Below, piece after piece: positions 5,637 to 7,844 of a DNA stretch of 7,844 nt; position 1 is the first letter of the stretch; each line of letters opens with the position of its first letter. Made by a program: the position numbers and the translations under genes. The stretch is from an uncultured Mycoplasmatota bacterium (GTDB lineage Bacteria; Bacillota_I; Bacilli_A; RF39; UBA660), in NCBI GenBank assembly GCA_946497375.1, contig CAMMKE010000055.1:1-7844 (forward strand), read 5' to 3'. Below the pieces are notes generated by a model. It did not search any database. It saw only the letters and a list, made by a program, of their open reading frames with translations, and was not told the DNA's origin.

Positions 5637-7191
5637 GATAATCAGACTCCAATTCTTGGATTATTGAATCTAACTCTTTTCTTACTTGGGATTGTTTTGC
5701 AACTATCTCTTGAATATTTTTGTTAAGCTCAACAATATCTATTTCTACTTCATCAGTAGCAGTCTTTAGGTAAGAATTAACCGAAATATTATAATCGTTC
5801 TCTGCAATCTCTTCATTAGGAACAACTATTGCTTTGTTCTCCACATCAACACGATTCTTTAATAAAGATAGAATGTTTTCAATATTAGCATCAGATAATT
5901 TATTCTTATTAGTATTTCTTACACATTCTTCAGAAGCATCTACAAATAGAATACTATTATCTGTCTTATTCTTCTTAAGAACTAGAATACATGTTGCAAT
6001 AGAAGTACCAAAGAATAAATCACTAGGAAGTTGAATAACAGTATCTACAAAATTATTATCAATTAAATACTTTCTAATCTTACCCTCAGCACCGCCTCTA
6101 TAAAGAACACCAGGAAACTCAACTATTGCTGCAGTACCTTTAGCACTTAACCAAGATAACATGTGCATTGTAAAAGCTAAATCAGCCTTAGATTCAGGTG
6201 CTAGAATACCTGCAGGTGCAAATCTCTCATCATTAATAAGTAAAGGATTTGATTTACCTTCCCATTTAATAGAATAAGGTGGATTAGAAACTATAGCATC
6301 AAATGGTTCATCATCCCAATGCTTAGGATCAATTAAAGTATTACCTCTAGCAATATTAAACTTGTTATAGTTAATATCATGTAAGAACATATTAATTCTA
6401 GCTAAGTTGTAAGTAGTAAGGTTAACTTCTTGTCCATAGAAACCATCCTTAACATTTTCCTTACCAAGTATCTTAGCAAACTTAAGTAATAAACCTCCAG
6501 AACCACAGCAAGGATCATAAACCTTATTAACTTCTTTCTTATCCATTAAAGTAATTCTAGCAAGTAATTCTCCAACTTCTTGTGGTGTAAAGAACTCACC
6601 ACCAGATTTACCTGCATTAGAAGCATACATAGTCATTAGGTACTCGTAAGCATCACCGAATACATCAATTGTATTATCTTGATAATTTCCTAAAGGTAAT
6701 TCTCCAATAGAGTCAATAATCTTAACTAGCTTATCGTTACGTTCCTTCACAGTATTACCTAACTTATTGCTATTAACATCTATATCATCAAATAATCCTT
6801 TCATATCGTCTTCTGAATCAGTTCCTTTAGCAGAATTCTCAATATTATTAAAAACATTATTCAAAGTAACATTAAGGTCAGCATCATTCTTGGCTTTCTT
6901 TCTTACATTACAAAACAATTCACTAGGAAGGATATAAAAACCTTTCTCCTTCAAAGTCTCATTTCTACCATACTCTGCTTGTTCATCAGATAACTTAGCA
7001 TAATCAAAATTATCATCTGGTTCCAACTTGTTAATATAGTTAGTTAAATTTTCTGAAATAAATCTATAAAATAAGAAACCTAATACATATTGTTTGAAAT
7101 CCCATCCATCTACAGAACCTCTTAAATCATTAGCAATCTTCCATATCGCCTTATGTAATTCATCTCTTTCATATTCCTTCTTATTATTCAT
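5629..7191 (-). CDS. hsdM: Type I restriction-modification DNA methyltransferase subunit
   Basis: A 520-aa HsdM, the same size as type IC M subunits. It transfers a methyl group from S-adenosylmethionine to the N6 of adenine in the target chosen by HsdS, protecting host DNA, and is also part of the restriction complex. The N-terminal HsdM helical domain covers about 8-160 (ELHKAIWKIANDLRG, then GFLFYRFISENLTNYI). The catalytic domain holds GGEFFTPQEV (197-206), the SAM-binding motif DPCCGSGG (226-233) and the catalytic NPPY (303-306). The C-terminal 30 residues look like a coiled coil. All expected motifs are intact. The ATG at 7191 is chosen because GGAGG lies 9 nt upstream; the ATG at 7197 would leave only 3 nt. 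It is the first gene of the operon, preceded by a TATAAT box, and its end overlaps hsdS by 8 nt. Most lysines that I read are AAG. Confidence 0.97.
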   Translation of the reverse strand: MNNKKEYERDELHKAIWKIANDLRGSVDGWDFKQYVLGFLFYRFISENLTNYINKLEPDDNFDYAKLSDEQAEYGRNETLKEKGFYILPSELFCNVRKKAKNDADLNVTLNNVFNNIENSAKGTDSEDDMKGLFDDIDVNSNKLGNTVKERNDKLVKIIDSIGELPLGNYQDNTIDVFGDAYEYLMTMYASNAGKSGGEFFTPQEVGELLARITLMDKKEVNKVYDPCCGSGGLLLKFAKILGKENVKDGFYGQEVNLTTYNLARINMFLHDINYNKFNIARGNTLIDPKHWDDEPFDAIVSNPPYSIKWEGKSNPLLINDERFAPAGILAPESKADLAFTMHMLSWLSAKGTAAIVEFPGVLYRGGAEGKIRKYLIDNNFVDTVIQLPSDLFFGTSIATCILVLKKNKTDNSILFVDASEECVRNTNKNKLSDANIENILSLLKNRVDVENKAIVVPNEEIAENDYNISVNSYLKTATDEVEIDIVELNKNIQEIVAKQSQVRKELDSIIQELESDYHE

Positions 7192-7200
7192 TAACATCTA

Positions 7201-7205
7201 CCTCC
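7201..7205 (-). promoter_or_regulatory. Ribosome binding site of hsdM
   Basis: GGAGG on the minus strand, 9 nt before the ATG at 7191 and 3 nt before the ATG at 7197. The spacing favours the inner ATG. Confidence 0.75.
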
Positions 7206-7220
7206 AAAGCGTCTAATACT

Positions 7221-7226
7221 ATTATA
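7221..7226 (-). promoter_or_regulatory. -10 box of the hsd operon promoter
   Basis: The minus strand reads TATAAT, with transcription expected to start near 7214 and a leader of about 22 nt before hsdM. The -35 region is poor (TATCAA at a 17-nt spacer). It is downstream of the terminator at 7261-7287, so it is the best candidate for expressing hsdM, hsdS and hsdR independently of the upstream gene. Confidence 0.65.
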
Positions 7227-7260
7227 CACCATATTTACAAAAATTGATATTTTACGACAC

Positions 7261-7287
7261 AAAAAAACACGTTAAATTCAAACGTGT
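7261..7287 (-). terminator. Rho-independent terminator after the 108-aa gene
   Basis: On the minus strand ACACGTT and AACGTGT form a 7-bp stem around a 7-nt loop, followed at once by a run of T (complement of the A run at 7261-7267). It lies 37 nt after the stop of the 108-aa gene and insulates the hsd operon from upstream transcription. Confidence 0.85.
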
Positions 7288-7307
7288 AGTACCTTTAAAA
7301 ATAGGTT

Positions 7308-7335
7308 ATTATACATAAACAATATTAATCATCAA
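7308..7335 (-). promoter_or_regulatory. Possible promoter upstream of the terminator
   Basis: On the minus strand TTGATG (7330-7335) and TATAAT (7308-7313) are separated by 16 nt, a fair sigma-A-like pair overlapping the end of the 108-aa gene. A transcript from here would meet the 7261-7287 hairpin after about 15-40 nt, so it could only reach hsdM by read-through. Confidence 0.3.
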
Positions 7336-7651
7336 ATATTCTTTCAAAATCTAGCGGATTTTCACTAATTACTTTTAGTTTATACTCATTCTCTAGAAGC
7401 TTTGTAGTATCAGATTTAATAGTTTCTAAATTACTAGGTTCAATATTAAATGAACATAAGGCAGAGTTTATAAAAATATCGTAAGTATCTTCTTCTAAGG
7501 AACTTGTATTGTACGCTTCTGCTATATAGTAAGCAGCATATACTGGAATAAGTCTCTTTTCAATAAATTCATGACATTTATCAACAAAAGGCGATAAAAT
7601 TGTTTCGAATTCCTCTTCAGTAATATCAGCATCTGTCTTAATCCTAAACAT
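7325..7651 (-). CDS. Acidic protein of unknown function
   Basis: A 108-aa protein with an ATG start supported by GGAGG (7658-7662) 6 nt upstream. It is strongly acidic: about 24 Asp/Glu against about 10 Lys/Arg, with acidic clusters near residues 7-16 (DADITEEEFE), 53-58 and at the C-terminus (FERIFDD). A moderately hydrophobic stretch, about 34-46 (LIPVYAAYYIAEAY), is too short and polar to be a clear membrane helix. There is no signal peptide, so it is probably cytoplasmic. Mostly helical structure is suggested by composition. I do not recognise the family. It has its own terminator before hsdM and a terminator upstream, so it appears to be a single-gene unit, although no clear promoter was found in the 75-nt gap before it. 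Confidence 0.75.
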   Translation of the reverse strand: MFRIKTDADITEEEFETILSPFVDKCHEFIEKRLIPVYAAYYIAEAYNTSSLEEDTYDIFINSALCSFNIEPSNLETIKSDTTKLLENEYKLKVISENPLDFERIFDD

Positions 7652-7657
7652 AGTACA

Positions 7658-7662
7658 CCTCC
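7658..7662 (-). promoter_or_regulatory. Ribosome binding site of the 108-aa gene
   Basis: GGAGG on the minus strand (in GGAGGTG), 6 nt before the ATG at 7651. It is a strong, well-spaced site and confirms this start. Confidence 0.75.
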
Positions 7663-7719
7663 ATGATAATTACGTTGTAACATAAAAAGTTAAATAAATA
7701 AACAGGTAAATTATTTAAA

Positions 7720-7743
7720 AGAACAATTACTCAAAATTGTTCT
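7720..7743 (-). terminator. Rho-independent terminator of the gene at the right edge
   Basis: On the minus strand AGAACAATT and AATTGTTCT form a 9-bp stem with a 6-nt loop, followed by TTTTAAAT counting the last stem base. The stop codon of the partial gene lies at the stem-loop boundary. The stem is AT-rich, so it is weaker than the one before hsdM. Confidence 0.7.
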
Positions 7744-7844
7744 CTACAGGACTAAATCTATTAATTAATTGTTCTACAAAGGCATCTTGACCACTCGTTT
7801 CTATCATCTCTTGTAGTGTTCCATCAGCTCTTAAACGTTCTATT
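7727..7844 (-). CDS. C-terminal end of an unknown protein, 5' part outside window
   Basis: An open frame enters from the right edge and ends at TAA (7727-7729), giving 38 visible residues that start IERLRADGTLQEMIETSG and end SPVENNFE. No start is in the window. The stop codon sits within a terminator hairpin, which supports this being a real gene end. The segment is polar and probably helical; no motif is recognised. It is on the same strand as the 108-aa gene and ends 75 nt before it. Confidence 0.6.
   Translation of the reverse strand, partial: IERLRADGTLQEMIETSGQDAFVEQLINRFSPVENNFE

Noticed and set aside
5834..6034. Plus-strand open frame of 66 codons
   Set aside because: Antisense to the well-conserved hsdM; no ribosome binding site or family resemblance.
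1..7844. CRISPR array, insertion sequence, tRNA or rRNA
   Set aside because: No regularly spaced repeats, transposase-like reading frame, terminal inverted repeats or recognisable structural RNA was seen on either strand.

Overview
This is an AT-rich window (roughly 70% A+T by eye). It has strong GGAGG-type ribosome binding sites, frequent GTG and TTG starts and the standard genetic code (Trp is TGG). This points to a low-GC Bacillota (Firmicute) chromosome or accessory island; the genus cannot be fixed from the sequence. Nearly everything is on the minus strand.

The centre (about 7191 down to 1325) is a complete, apparently intact type I restriction-modification operon transcribed leftward: hsdM (520 aa), hsdS (419 aa), hsdR (1019 aa). 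The genes overlap by 8 nt at both junctions. The HsdM methyltransferase and HsdS specificity subunit form the DNA modification enzyme, and adding HsdR gives the ATP-driven restriction complex. Gene order, subunit sizes and a tandem 4-residue repeat (ELEA x3) in the central HsdS spacer resemble the type IC (EcoR124) family. In that family the repeat number sets the spacing of the split recognition site. A TATAAT box and GGAGG lie just upstream of hsdM. No convincing terminator follows hsdR.

Upstream of the operon (right end, 7261-7844) are an acidic unknown 108-aa gene ending at a good rho-independent terminator, and the last 38 codons of another unknown gene with its own terminator. Both are on the minus strand.

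Downstream of the operon (left end, 1-1266) is a cluster of small genes. A 79-aa unknown protein on the minus strand is possibly cotranscribed with hsdR. A 100-aa XRE/HTH DNA-binding protein lies on the plus strand, converging on the 79-aa gene at a shared bidirectional terminator. Diverging from the HTH gene, on the minus strand, are a small two-helix membrane protein and a signal-anchored protein that runs off the window. The divergent region holds an extended -10 promoter with a 15-bp palindrome abutting it, a natural candidate operator for the HTH protein.

No insertion sequence, CRISPR array, tRNA or rRNA was seen. No gene-free stretch exceeds 300 bases. The most interesting signals are the ELEA repeat array, the different codon use of the second recognition domain of hsdS, and the HTH/membrane-protein module with its palindrome.
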